From positions 1-12,156 of the forward strand of contig DAHXLU010000008.1 of the NCBI GenBank assembly GCA_027365835.1: a stretch of DNA of 12,156 nt. The letters are read 5' to 3'. Below are positions 5,512-12,156 of the stretch, one piece after another. Positions within the stretch are counted from its first letter, which is position 1. Every line of letters begins with the position of its first letter. Below the pieces are notes generated by a model that had not been told where the DNA came from, ran no database searches, and saw only the letters and a list, made by a program, of their open reading frames with translations. The position numbers and the translations under genes were made by a program. Origin of the DNA: JAJZMA01 sp021850405. GTDB taxonomy: Bacteria > Chloroflexota > Dormibacteria > Aeolococcales > Aeolococcaceae.

Positions 5512-6265
5512 CCGCACCCTTGTTTCGCACACATGGACCAGCCAGATTGGGCAATGCGTAGCCGCTCTGGGCCATGTCCGGGATTGACCCCAGACACTGG
5601 CAGCCATATTGCAAGACACAGCGCCGAGTAGGGAGATGGCGACAGCCAACATCCCCCTTCAGCTGCCTTGCTCACTGCCATGGCGTTAGCCGCCCATCGT
5701 TCCAGCATCCACATCTCCTGCACGTGGGCCCTCCTGTAGGGTTCTCCGGTGGAGCCTGTCGGCATCCCGCCCTGGTTGCCAGTTTCTCATGAGGGAATTG
5801 CCCCCCCCCTCTTCCAGATACTGGTGCTACCCTGTGACAGGTCTGTTACCAGGCAGCCAGTAATTCACTGTCAGGAGCCCTCTCCTAACTCGTTATTCTT
5901 CCTGGTGGCCGGCCTTTGCGCCTCTGGCTGATAGCGCAGCAAGGGATGCCCGCATTCGACAGATCCCATGCTTTGTTCCATCTGTTGTGGGCAGGTGCCT
6001 TGGCTGAAATCCAGCTGCCCCACGGAGATGCCAGAGTCACAGCCGGAGCTGGCAGCGCCATCGTTGCCCAGGGAATTGATACCTCCTGGTCGGTGTACCG
6101 ACCCTGGGTGAGCTGCCGCTCCGACGAGTATGGGGTCCACCTCATAGTATCTGCAACTCTCTGTGGCAGCTGCCCCTCCGGGGCTACAGAATCCTGCCCC
6201 TGCCCAAATACCAGCTGCAGGCCACTTCCCACTGATGCGCAATCGCATTTCGAATGGTTCCAGCG
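5512..6265. other. Gap of about 750 bp without a confident gene
   Basis: The gap lies between the convergent side of the operon (stop at 6266) and the NHL gene start (5511). Several frames of 85-125 codons overlap each other on both strands: plus from TTG 5916 to 6269, and minus 6232-5885 and 6248-5871. None has a clear ribosome binding site, known motif or membrane segment, and they cannot all be real. The plus frame 5916-6269 is the least unlikely, but I do not call it. A run of nine C lies at 5801-5809 and a small GCCCC/GGGGC hairpin at 6172-6184. The NHL promoter and the operon terminator should be here, but I cannot point to either. Confidence 0.6.
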
Positions 6266-6826
6266 CTAACGGCTGCGCACTTGGCGCCTGCGGGCAGCAG
6301 CTGGCCGACCCTGGCTGCTCCCCCTGCCCTGCCCGTGTTTCCTCGTCTGTACCCCCTTGCGCCCGGGCGGCACTCCTGCCTTATTCTGTGCAGTAAACCC
6401 TGACAGCTCCTGCTGTGCGACCAGCAACTCTTCGACAAACAGCTGCGCACTCATGGTTGCAACGCCAGCGCCCATCACTAAAAGCCGCTCCATCTTGTCT
6501 GACGTAACGACAACAGTTCCCGGCCCTGGCACAGTTTCACGCACCATCCTCTCTATCACCTGATCAGCGCTGTACCTTGGAGGAGCAAAAATCACAGTGA
6601 CGTGCGATGACAGTGCCTGGGTATCTGCCTTTCCCTTCCTTGCATCAAAAACAACAGTTATCTCCCGGTCGACAAACGCCGCGTAGTTCTCAAGCACAAG
6701 CAAAAACTGCTCGCGCCACTCCCCCACCGGCACCGGCGGGGCAGCTGCCACCCTGCTGCTCCACGCATGCAAGACGTTATATCCATCCAGAATCAGCTGC
6801 GCTGACCCGGCCGCGCCGGATGACAT
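6266..6826 (-). CDS. yacP: NYN-domain RNase, YacP/Rae1-like
   Basis: Start chosen at ATG 6826 (186 residues), which places 'LILDGYNVLHAW' near the N-terminus as in the family; ATG 6877 (203 residues, preceded by GGA) is an alternative. The NYN (PIN-like) domain shows the expected acidic residues: D14 in LILDGYNV, D61 in VVFDARKG, D88 in SADQVIERMV and D110 in VVVTSD. Bacillus YacP (Rae1) is a ribosome-associated endoribonuclease that cleaves mRNA in the A site; the same role here is inference. The last 38 residues (about 149-186) form a Gly/Arg/Lys-rich tail, plausibly an RNA- or ribosome-binding extension and not typical of the short family members. It is the last gene of the operon, about 110 bp after rlmB. 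Confidence 0.85.
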   Translation of the reverse strand: MSSGAAGSAQLILDGYNVLHAWSSRVAAAPPVPVGEWREQFLLVLENYAAFVDREITVVFDARKGKADTQALSSHVTVIFAPPRYSADQVIERMVRETVPGPGTVVVTSDKMERLLVMGAGVATMSAQLFVEELLVAQQELSGFTAQNKAGVPPGRKGVQTRKHGQGRGSSQGRPAAARRRQVRSR

Positions 6827-6935
6827 TGTCCTTGGGCTTCCCTTGGGGCTTCCAGCTGGTCCTGGCCTCGGCGTTCCCATGGATTTCCGGAAAACCTCGC
6901 TGGTACCGCGCCTTGTCACATCATCTGACCCCACC

Positions 6936-7661
6936 TCAGAAGCCGCGCTGGCGCGCCACCTCATACATGAGGAGCGCACCGGCTACGCCAGCATTCAGTG
7001 AACTTACCGCCCCTTCCATGGGTATCCTCACCAGAAAATCACAGCGCTTACGGGTAAGTGGGCGCAACCCCGAACCCTCACTTCCAACTACCAGCACAAG
7101 AGGACCGGTCAGGTCAGCCTGGTCATACCGCAGGCTGCCTTCTGCAGCAAGCCCAACCACCCAGAGGCCCGCCTTCTTCATCATCTCAAGCGAGTTTGCA
7201 AGATTGGTAACCTCACACACCGCAAGATGCTCCACTGCCCCGGCAGATGTCTTTACCACGGCAGGAGTGACCCCCACGCTGCGCTCTTTGGTGATTATGA
7301 TCCCGCCAAAGCCAGCTGCATCTGCGCTCCTTGCCAGAGAGCCAAAATTCTGCGGATCCTGGATCCCGTCAAGTGCCAGTATTGCTGCTGGAGCTGCCAC
7401 TGCTCCAAGCAGCTGCTCCAGACTTAACAGAGCCCGCTTGCGAAAGTAGGCAACAATCCCCTGGTGATGCTCGCTATGAGCCATGTCATCCAGATTGCTG
7501 CGGCTCCTCGCTTCCAGTTCGACTCCAGGAGGAAGCAGCGAAAGGATCTCTCCTATTCGTTTGTCATGTTCCAGGCCCTGCGCACACACTACCCGGTACG
7601 GTGTCCTGCCAGCCCGCATCGCCTCCAGCACCGCATTGCGGCCATACAGGATGTCAGCCAC
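6936..7661 (-). CDS. rlmB: 23S rRNA 2'-O-ribose methyltransferase RlmB-type (SpoU family)
   Basis: GTG start, two bases after the cysS stop; 241 residues, normal for the family. An N-terminal L30e-like substrate-binding domain ('ILYGRNAVLEAM', 'HQGIVAYF') covers residues about 1-85. The SPOUT catalytic domain follows with all three SpoU motifs: 'DPQNFGSLARSADAAG' (102-117, catalytic-type Asn105/Arg111), 'LVLVVGSEGSGL' (188-199) and 'IPMEGAVSSLNAGVAGALLMYE' (213-234, trefoil-knot SAM site). It uses SAM to methylate a ribose 2'-OH, G2251 of 23S rRNA for E. coli RlmB. The exact target here is inferred, since TrmH and RlmB paralogs are similar. No good Shine-Dalgarno is seen, so translation is probably coupled to cysS. 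Confidence 0.94.
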   Translation of the reverse strand: MADILYGRNAVLEAMRAGRTPYRVVCAQGLEHDKRIGEILSLLPPGVELEARSRSNLDDMAHSEHHQGIVAYFRKRALLSLEQLLGAVAAPAAILALDGIQDPQNFGSLARSADAAGFGGIIITKERSVGVTPAVVKTSAGAVEHLAVCEVTNLANSLEMMKKAGLWVVGLAAEGSLRYDQADLTGPLVLVVGSEGSGLRPLTRKRCDFLVRIPMEGAVSSLNAGVAGALLMYEVARQRGF

Positions 7662-7663
7662 GA

Positions 7664-9115
7664 CTATGAACTGCGCCGGCGCGACCAGCGCTGACCGAAA
7701 GGAGTGTCTTCCAAAATTATTCCAAGCGAAGAAAGCGCATCCCTGAGCTCATCTGACCTGCCCCACTGCGATGCTGCCCGCGCCGCCGCACGCTCCTCCA
7801 GCAACCCCTGCTCGACCTCACTAAGCGGGGCGTCGGGTCGTTGCCGCTCAAGGAGAGGCAACACCCCCAGCACATCATCAACCTGCTCCACAAGCAGCGA
7901 CAGGCTGTCCACTGCCTGATTGTCAGGTGTACCCTCATCCAGCAACCGGTTCAGCTCCCGCACCCCTGAAAACACATGGCCCATACCCTGGGCCAGATTC
8001 AGGTCATCATCCATGGAATCCTCAAATCTGGCAAGGGCCTCCTGGCAGATGGCATCCACTTTGCGCATGGAAGTATCTGCCATCGGCTCTGCCGATACGC
8101 GGGATATATCAGAAAGTTCCGCAACCCTCTGCGCAAATGTGCCCCAGCGCTCTACCGCCTCAGTGCTCATGTGGAGTGAGTCGGGTGTAAGACTCAAGGG
8201 ACGTCTGTAGTGGGCCCCTGCTGCAAGGAGGTATCGCAACGTCGCAGGAGCAATTCCGCCTGCAACCAGCTCCGGGATGGTGTTCACATTCCCAAGTGAC
8301 TTTGCCATCTTCTCCCCACCCGTGCGCAGCCACTCGCTGTGGCACCAGATCTGAACAAACTGCCTTCCGGTAGCTCCCTCAGATTGCGCAATCTCATTCT
8401 CATGATGGGGAAAACTGTTGTCGACACCTCCACAGTGAATGTCGAACGACTCGCCAAGCAGGCTCATGCTCATCGCTGAGCACTCAATGTGCCAGCCGGG
8501 ACGCCCCCTGCCAAGCTTTGTGTCCCAGCCTGTCTCATCGGCGCCAACCGCCTTCCACAGTGCAAAGTCACCGACGCCGTCCTTGCCATACTCGTCTGCA
8601 TCCATCCGGCCGCTCGCACCAGAGACCAGCTGCTCTGTATCTATGTGGTTGAGCTTCCCATACTGCGGAAACCCAGCAATCCGGAAATACCAGTTGCCAT
8701 TGGACTGGTACGCAAGCCCGTTGCGCTCCAGTCTGCCCACCAGCTCCACCATCTCCCCTATGTACTCTGTAGCACGCGGATAATGGTGCGCTCTCCGGAT
8801 CCCAAGGATGTCCAGATCCTCAAAAAACGCCGCGATGTGCGGCGCTGTCTCCTCGGAAAGACTGATCCCGGCAGCCCTCGCGTTGCGGATAGTCTTGTCG
8901 TCCACGTCTGTCAGGTTCATCACGTGGGTCACACGGGAAAACCGGCGCTCCAGCCAGCGGCGCAGGATATCCTCAAACACAAAGGTGCGGAAGTTGCCTA
9001 CATGCGCACGGGCATACACAGTTGGCCCACACGTATAAATCCTGATGTGATCATCCTCCAGCGGAGTAACAGTAACAAGCGCCCTCGACATGGTGTCAAA
9101 GAGCTGGAACGTCAT
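7664..9115 (-). CDS. cysS: Cysteinyl-tRNA synthetase
   Basis: ATG at 9115 overlaps the ispF stop (ATGA). The product has 483 residues, a usual CysRS length. It joins cysteine to tRNA-Cys in the cytoplasm using ATP. Class I motifs are intact: the HIGH equivalent 'HVGN' at 38-41 after 'YTCGPTVY', and KMSKS as 'KMAKS' at 269-273. The catalytic zinc site is visible as C29, C212 (HIECSAM) and the 'HCGGVDNSFPHHENE' stretch (H237/H238). The C-terminal DALR-type helical region and the anticodon-binding tail follow (about 300-483). The frame is open 276 bp further upstream, but that part is the ispF region read in another frame. The ispF-cysS-rlmB order is shared with Firmicutes, although no ribonuclease III-like mrnC gene lies between cysS and rlmB here. 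Confidence 0.98.
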   Translation of the reverse strand: MTFQLFDTMSRALVTVTPLEDDHIRIYTCGPTVYARAHVGNFRTFVFEDILRRWLERRFSRVTHVMNLTDVDDKTIRNARAAGISLSEETAPHIAAFFEDLDILGIRRAHHYPRATEYIGEMVELVGRLERNGLAYQSNGNWYFRIAGFPQYGKLNHIDTEQLVSGASGRMDADEYGKDGVGDFALWKAVGADETGWDTKLGRGRPGWHIECSAMSMSLLGESFDIHCGGVDNSFPHHENEIAQSEGATGRQFVQIWCHSEWLRTGGEKMAKSLGNVNTIPELVAGGIAPATLRYLLAAGAHYRRPLSLTPDSLHMSTEAVERWGTFAQRVAELSDISRVSAEPMADTSMRKVDAICQEALARFEDSMDDDLNLAQGMGHVFSGVRELNRLLDEGTPDNQAVDSLSLLVEQVDDVLGVLPLLERQRPDAPLSEVEQGLLEERAAARAASQWGRSDELRDALSSLGIILEDTPFGQRWSRRRSS

Positions 9116-9603
9116 CGCTTCTCCCTGGATATGAGGCAGACGGCAGACGCCATGGCTCCCTCTCCGGTGCCTACGAGCCCAAGTCCATCGGCAGTCGTTG
9201 ATGAAATGTTCACCGCTGCAACCGGTGCACCAATGGCACCCGCCAGATTGTGCTCCATCCGCGCGGTGTGGCTCGCGATACGGGGCGACTCCAGGAGCAG
9301 CACCACATGAAGGGAGTCCACCTGCCAGCCTCCACCCGCCACAAAGCCGGCGGCCCGGGTAAGCATGGCGATGCTGCTTGCGTCCTTCCACCTGGGATCA
9401 TTGGAAGGGAAATGTCTGCCCATGTCCCCCAGCCCTGCCGCCCCAAGGATGGCGTCAGTGGCTGCATGCGCCAGCACATCTCCATCTGAGTAGCCAGCGA
9501 GCCCTCTGGTAAAGGAGAGTTTTACTCCTCCAAGCCAGAGCTCCCGCCCTGGCACCAGCCGGTGAATATCCATCCCCTGCCCGATCCTGGTCTCTCTTTC
9601 CAT
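9112..9603 (-). CDS. ispF: 2-C-methyl-D-erythritol 2,4-cyclodiphosphate synthase
   Basis: ATG at 9603 shares one base with the ispD stop (TGATG); 163 residues, typical of the family. It cyclises CDP-ME-2-phosphate to MEcPP with loss of CMP, the fifth step of the MEP pathway, as a homotrimer. The metal site is clear: D12 and H14 in 'GMDIHRL' and H46 in 'GYSDGDVLAHAATDAILGA'. The block 'GLGDMGRHFPSNDPRWKDASS' (57-77) and the C-terminal 'TTADGLGLVGTGEGAMASAV' match the family. The usual 'NIKATT' reads 'NISSTT' here, replacing the common lysine. Being adjacent to and coupled with ispD fits two near-consecutive steps of the same pathway. Confidence 0.97.
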   Translation of the reverse strand: MERETRIGQGMDIHRLVPGRELWLGGVKLSFTRGLAGYSDGDVLAHAATDAILGAAGLGDMGRHFPSNDPRWKDASSIAMLTRAAGFVAGGGWQVDSLHVVLLLESPRIASHTARMEHNLAGAIGAPVAAVNISSTTADGLGLVGTGEGAMASAVCLISREKR

Positions 9604-10397
9604 CACCTTACCTGCCCATCGTGCTTTCTGGTAGTACCAACGCTGCTCTCGCCATCCCCACCGTCTGACAGGGTCCATTGCTTGCCTGCCTGTTTAGCGG
9701 GGAACCGCTGGGGCGCCACCCCTTCTTGCTGCAGCTGGAGCAGTGCCGCAGCTACTGCAAAATCCACCGCATACGTTACCTTGATATTCTCCCTTTCACC
9801 CAGAAGGAAGGCGACTTTGTGGCCACACTGGCGCACCAGCTGCGCATCGTCATCCGCAGCCCAGCCCTCTTTGCTCGCGCGCTCATGCGCCTGCCGGAGC
9901 AGCCCGGTGCCAAAAGCCTGGGGGGTCTGCACGAGGAAGAGCCCCTCGCGCTCACGGTATGCAAGTGCGCCATCGCCCTCCAGAAAGGCAACCGAATCGG
10001 CAACCGGGACAGCAGCTGTTACCGCCCCATGCTCCTTTGCGAGCTGCGCTGCTGCAACCAGCAGGGCAGCTGTGCACAGCGGCCGTGCGCCATCCTGCAC
10101 CACAACCACATCCACCTCCCCCATCGCTGCAAGCGCATGGCCCACACTCTCCTGTCTGCTGCTGCCACCAGGAACCAGCCCCAGTGGAAAAGCCTCCCCA
10201 CCAAGTTCGTCCCAGAGGCGGCGGATGTCTTCGTGACGGGCGGGAGGAGCGGCTACAACCACCATGGCGGGAGCTGTAGCGGCTGCCGCAGTCAGTGTAT
10301 AGGATAGAAGCGGCTTTCCCAGCAGCTCCTCCCAGAGCTTGTCGGTTCCTGCACGCTGCCCCTCTCCACCGGCGGCAACGATAATCCCAAACGTCAC
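9603..10397 (-). CDS. ispD: 2-C-methyl-D-erythritol 4-phosphate cytidylyltransferase
   Basis: GTG start at 10397 overlaps the upstream stop by four bases (GTGA). The product has 264 residues, about 30-40 more than usual; the excess is a polar tail after residue about 225. It makes CDP-ME from MEP and CTP. The nucleotide-binding loop 'VAAGGEGQRAGTDKLW' (7-22) keeps R15 and K20, corresponding to the catalytic Arg and Lys of the AAGxGxRMG...K signature. 'VPGGSSRQESV', 'VVVQDGARPL' (usually HDAARP), 'VQTPQAF' (156-162) and 'NIKVTYAVDF' (204-213) complete the Rossmann-like CTP transferase fold. Loss of the Pro-Lys-Gln part of the signature and QDGARP in place of HDAARP are mild departures. Confidence 0.95.
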   Translation of the reverse strand: MTFGIIVAAGGEGQRAGTDKLWEELLGKPLLSYTLTAAAATAPAMVVVAAPPARHEDIRRLWDELGGEAFPLGLVPGGSSRQESVGHALAAMGEVDVVVVQDGARPLCTAALLVAAAQLAKEHGAVTAAVPVADSVAFLEGDGALAYREREGLFLVQTPQAFGTGLLRQAHERASKEGWAADDDAQLVRQCGHKVAFLLGERENIKVTYAVDFAVAAALLQLQQEGVAPQRFPAKQAGKQWTLSDGGDGESSVGTTRKHDGQVR

Positions 10398-11665
10398 TGC
10401 CCGGAAGGCTTCCTGCGGGAGGTGCGCCTTGCCGGCCGGACCTGCGCTTCCGGTGGCTGCGGCCCAACCGGCAACCCCTGCTCTGGCACGTGACCCGGCA
10501 CCGCTTCCGCAACACCTGCACCTGGCACACTGTGCATGCCAGCACGGTAAAGGGAGGAAAATATCATCCTGCCCGATGGGGTCTGCAGGAAACTCACCAC
10601 CTGCACCGGAACCACAGAGTTGACGTAGCTCGCCCCCTCTTCTATCACGACCATGGTGCCATCCTCCAGATAGCCAACCCCCTGGCGCGGCTCCCGCCCC
10701 TCCTTGGCCACAAACACCTCCATCACCTCCCCGCTTACTGCAGCAGGCTTTAGTGCATTGGCCAGGTCGTTCATGTTCAGCACCCGGATACCATCAGTGG
10801 CAGCGAGCCGGTTCAGGTTGTAGTCCTGGGTGAGAAGCGATGCACCCCTCATCCGGCACAGCCGAAGCAGCATGATGTCCACGTCCGCGACATCCGGGAA
10901 GGTTATATCCACCACCTCGCAGGACACATACTTGCCATTGCGAAGTGCCTCAGCCACGTCCAGCCCCCTGCGTCCCCTCGCCCTGCGGGTAGGGTCTGAG
11001 GAGTCTGCAACCTGCTGGGTCTCCTCGAGGACAAAGTGCGGAATGAGAAGGTGCCGCTGGATGAAGCCGGTCCGGGCCACATCCAGCACCCTCCCATCTA
11101 TGAGTGCACTGGTGTCGAGCACAATGGGATGGTCCTCCTCCATGGCTGAGCCCTGCTGTCGCTCGGTGCCAAGGCTTTGACTGCTCAACCTGGGTGCCTG
11201 GCCAAACGCCTCCAGGAAGACCCCTCGACGCCTGGTACCCGTGCGCACCCCTACATAGATCATCACTGCAGCAACTCCCAGCGAGACAAGATAGCCAATC
11301 CCCCATGGGATATCTGCCAGCAGCACTGCTGTCAGGGAAGAGATGGCAAGGGCGACAATGAGCCCGATCACCCCTCCCAGCAGTTCAGCAGGGGGGGCCT
11401 CTTCAAGTGTCTTTTGCAGCCAGATGAAAGGATCTACAGAAATGCGCGGCGCAGCAAGCGAGATGGAGGCTGCCCCTGCCACCCCCATGGCGAGCAGAGC
11501 CGCCCGCACTTCACTCGCATTGGTTGAGATGGCAGCATGCGGGTTGTTGCTCAGGATAAAGCTGCCATATACGATCCCCAGCACCATCCCCGCTATCGCC
11601 CCCACCAGCCGGGAGATGGCCCTGGCTCTCATGACAGCAGCACTCCTGTGCTCCGGTTCAGCCAA
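10394..11665 (-). CDS. Membrane-anchored PIN/TRAM-domain protein, YacL-like
   Basis: Start TTG at 11665 is set by a strong AAGGAGGT five bases upstream. The product has 423 residues. N-terminal membrane helices lie at about 18-38, 54-72, 96-117 and 121-140. They are followed by a PIN nuclease domain from 'IVLDTSALIDGR' (181-192, Asp184), with 'HFVLEETQQVADSSD' (210-224), 'DVDIMLLRL' and 'LLTQDYNLNR' (278-287, Asp281). A TRAM RNA-binding domain spans about 305-373 ('PAAVSGEVMEVFVAKEGREPRQGVGYLEDGTMVVIEEG'). The last 50 residues are Pro/Arg-rich and disordered-looking. The architecture is that of Bacillus YacL, also found next to radA or disA. PIN domains are usually Mg-dependent RNases; the cellular substrate of this subgroup is not established. 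The coupling GTGA leads into ispD. Confidence 0.93.
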   Translation of the reverse strand: MAEPEHRSAAVMRARAISRLVGAIAGMVLGIVYGSFILSNNPHAAISTNASEVRAALLAMGVAGAASISLAAPRISVDPFIWLQKTLEEAPPAELLGGVIGLIVALAISSLTAVLLADIPWGIGYLVSLGVAAVMIYVGVRTGTRRRGVFLEAFGQAPRLSSQSLGTERQQGSAMEEDHPIVLDTSALIDGRVLDVARTGFIQRHLLIPHFVLEETQQVADSSDPTRRARGRRGLDVAEALRNGKYVSCEVVDITFPDVADVDIMLLRLCRMRGASLLTQDYNLNRLAATDGIRVLNMNDLANALKPAAVSGEVMEVFVAKEGREPRQGVGYLEDGTMVVIEEGASYVNSVVPVQVVSFLQTPSGRMIFSSLYRAGMHSVPGAGVAEAVPGHVPEQGLPVGPQPPEAQVRPARRTSRRKPSGQ

Positions 11666-11670
11666 ACTGC

Positions 11671-11679
11671 ACCTCCTTA
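11671..11679 (-). promoter_or_regulatory. Strong ribosome binding site overlapping the radA stop
   Basis: On the minus strand TAAGGAGGT contains both the radA stop codon (TAA, 11679-11677) and a near-perfect Shine-Dalgarno for the next gene. It decides the TTG start at 11665 over the later in-frame ATG codon and shows tight coupling of the two genes. Confidence 0.85.
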
Positions 11680-12156
11680 GCCACTGCGAAAAGAGCCTGG
11701 CTCTGCCATGACGGTGACCGCTGCGGTCACCGATGTGACCCCAATGACAGGCATGATGGAACCTGCCTCGCCTTTCTGGATGTCAGGTATGATCGCAAAT
11801 TCCATGCCCAGATTGGCTGCCTCTGCAAGTCTGCTGCGCAGCTCCGGCACCCGCCTGACCTCTCCTCCAAGCCCCACCTCCCCCAGCACCACAAGCCGCG
11901 GAGCTAGCGTTATATCCCGGAGAGCCGACACCAGCGCCAGCGCAACTGCCAGATCGCTGCCAGGGTCAGCCAGCCTCATTCCGCCGACCACGTTGACATA
12001 CGCGTCAAGATCGCTAAGCCTCACCCCCGCCCTGCGCTCCAGAACAGCAAGCAGCAGGTGAAGCCGATTGGCCTCAAACCCCTGGGTGGTACGGCGTGGG
12101 AGCCCAAACGGCGACTTGACCGTAAGCGCCTGCACCTCGACCACAAGCGGTCTCCT
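11677..12156 (-). CDS. radA: DNA repair protein RadA (Sms), C-terminal part
   Basis: The frame enters from the right edge and reads 159 residues, starting RRPLVVEVQALTVKSPFGLP. The visible part is the Lon-protease-like C-terminal domain: 'EVQALT' and 'RRTTQGFEANRLHLLLAVLERRAG', then 'DAYVNVVGGMRLADPGSDLAVALAL', 'LGEVGLGGEVRRV' and 'GVTSVTAAV'. RadA is a RecA-like ATPase/helicase that promotes branch migration at recombination intermediates. Its zinc finger, Walker A and KNRFG motif would lie upstream, outside the window. As in other RadA proteins the catalytic serine region of Lon is not kept (DPGSDL), consistent with a structural scaffold. A perfect hairpin (GGTGACCG-CTG-CGGTCACC, 11713-11731) lies inside the 3' coding end. 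Confidence 0.95.
   Translation of the reverse strand, partial: RRPLVVEVQALTVKSPFGLPRRTTQGFEANRLHLLLAVLERRAGVRLSDLDAYVNVVGGMRLADPGSDLAVALALVSALRDITLAPRLVVLGEVGLGGEVRRVPELRSRLAEAANLGMEFAIIPDIQKGEAGSIMPVIGVTSVTAAVTVMAEPGSFRSG

Noticed and set aside
5512..5652. Longer N-terminus for the NHL protein (start at 5652)
   Set aside because: It would place 47 unlike residues before the signal peptide. AAGGG before ATG 5511 gives a normal secreted-protein start.
5916..6269. Plus-strand frame of 117 codons converging on yacP
   Set aside because: TTG start without a ribosome binding site, no recognisable motif, and two competing minus frames over the same DNA. Base use is not distinctive enough to decide by eye.
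9116..9391. N-terminal extension of cysS
   Set aside because: It is the ispF coding region read in another frame. CysRS starts at MTFQLFDTMSR with an ATGA overlap.
11713..11731. Perfect 8-bp hairpin near the end of radA as a terminator
   Set aside because: It is within the RadA coding sequence (conserved VTSVTAAVTV region), has no T-run, and the next gene is tightly coupled.

Overview
The window carries a compact housekeeping operon on the minus strand (right half) and an accessory stretch on both strands (left half). The operon order radA - yacL-type PIN/TRAM - ispD - ispF - cysS - rlmB - yacP resembles the arrangement in Firmicutes and related deep bacterial lineages. It comes with moderately high GC, frequent GTG/TTG starts, an NHL-repeat secreted protein, an IS630 element and a 'KPVIYLYP' membrane protein. 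I infer a Chloroflexota-like bacterium (Ktedonobacteria-like is one guess). No rRNA or other decisive marker is present, so this is weak.

Right half, read leftwards (12156 to 6266): the C-terminal part of RadA; a membrane-anchored PIN/TRAM protein; IspD and IspF (MEP isoprenoid pathway); cysteinyl-tRNA synthetase; an RlmB-type SpoU rRNA 2'-O-methyltransferase; and a YacP-type NYN-domain RNase. Junctions are 4-nt or 1-nt overlaps or gaps of a few bases, so this is almost certainly one translationally coupled transcription unit.

Middle (6265 to 2549): about 750 bp without a confident gene. Then comes a secreted NHL-repeat protein with a C-terminal beta-rich domain, followed by a multi-pass membrane protein whose C-terminal domain belongs to a widespread uncharacterised family. 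That last gene is split over two frames and needs a -1 shift.

Left half (2517 to 1): two tandem, diverged paralogous genes on the plus strand encode small proteins with a hydrophobic central segment and no recognised function. The first appears to start at CTG where its paralog has ATG. A divergent minus-strand gene is cut off at its 3' end by an IS630-family element running off the left edge. All three genes share the same short upstream element: TGTC and TGTCCGT at an 11-bp period, 22-24 nt before the start codon. This hints at a small co-regulated accessory module and is the most novel signal here.
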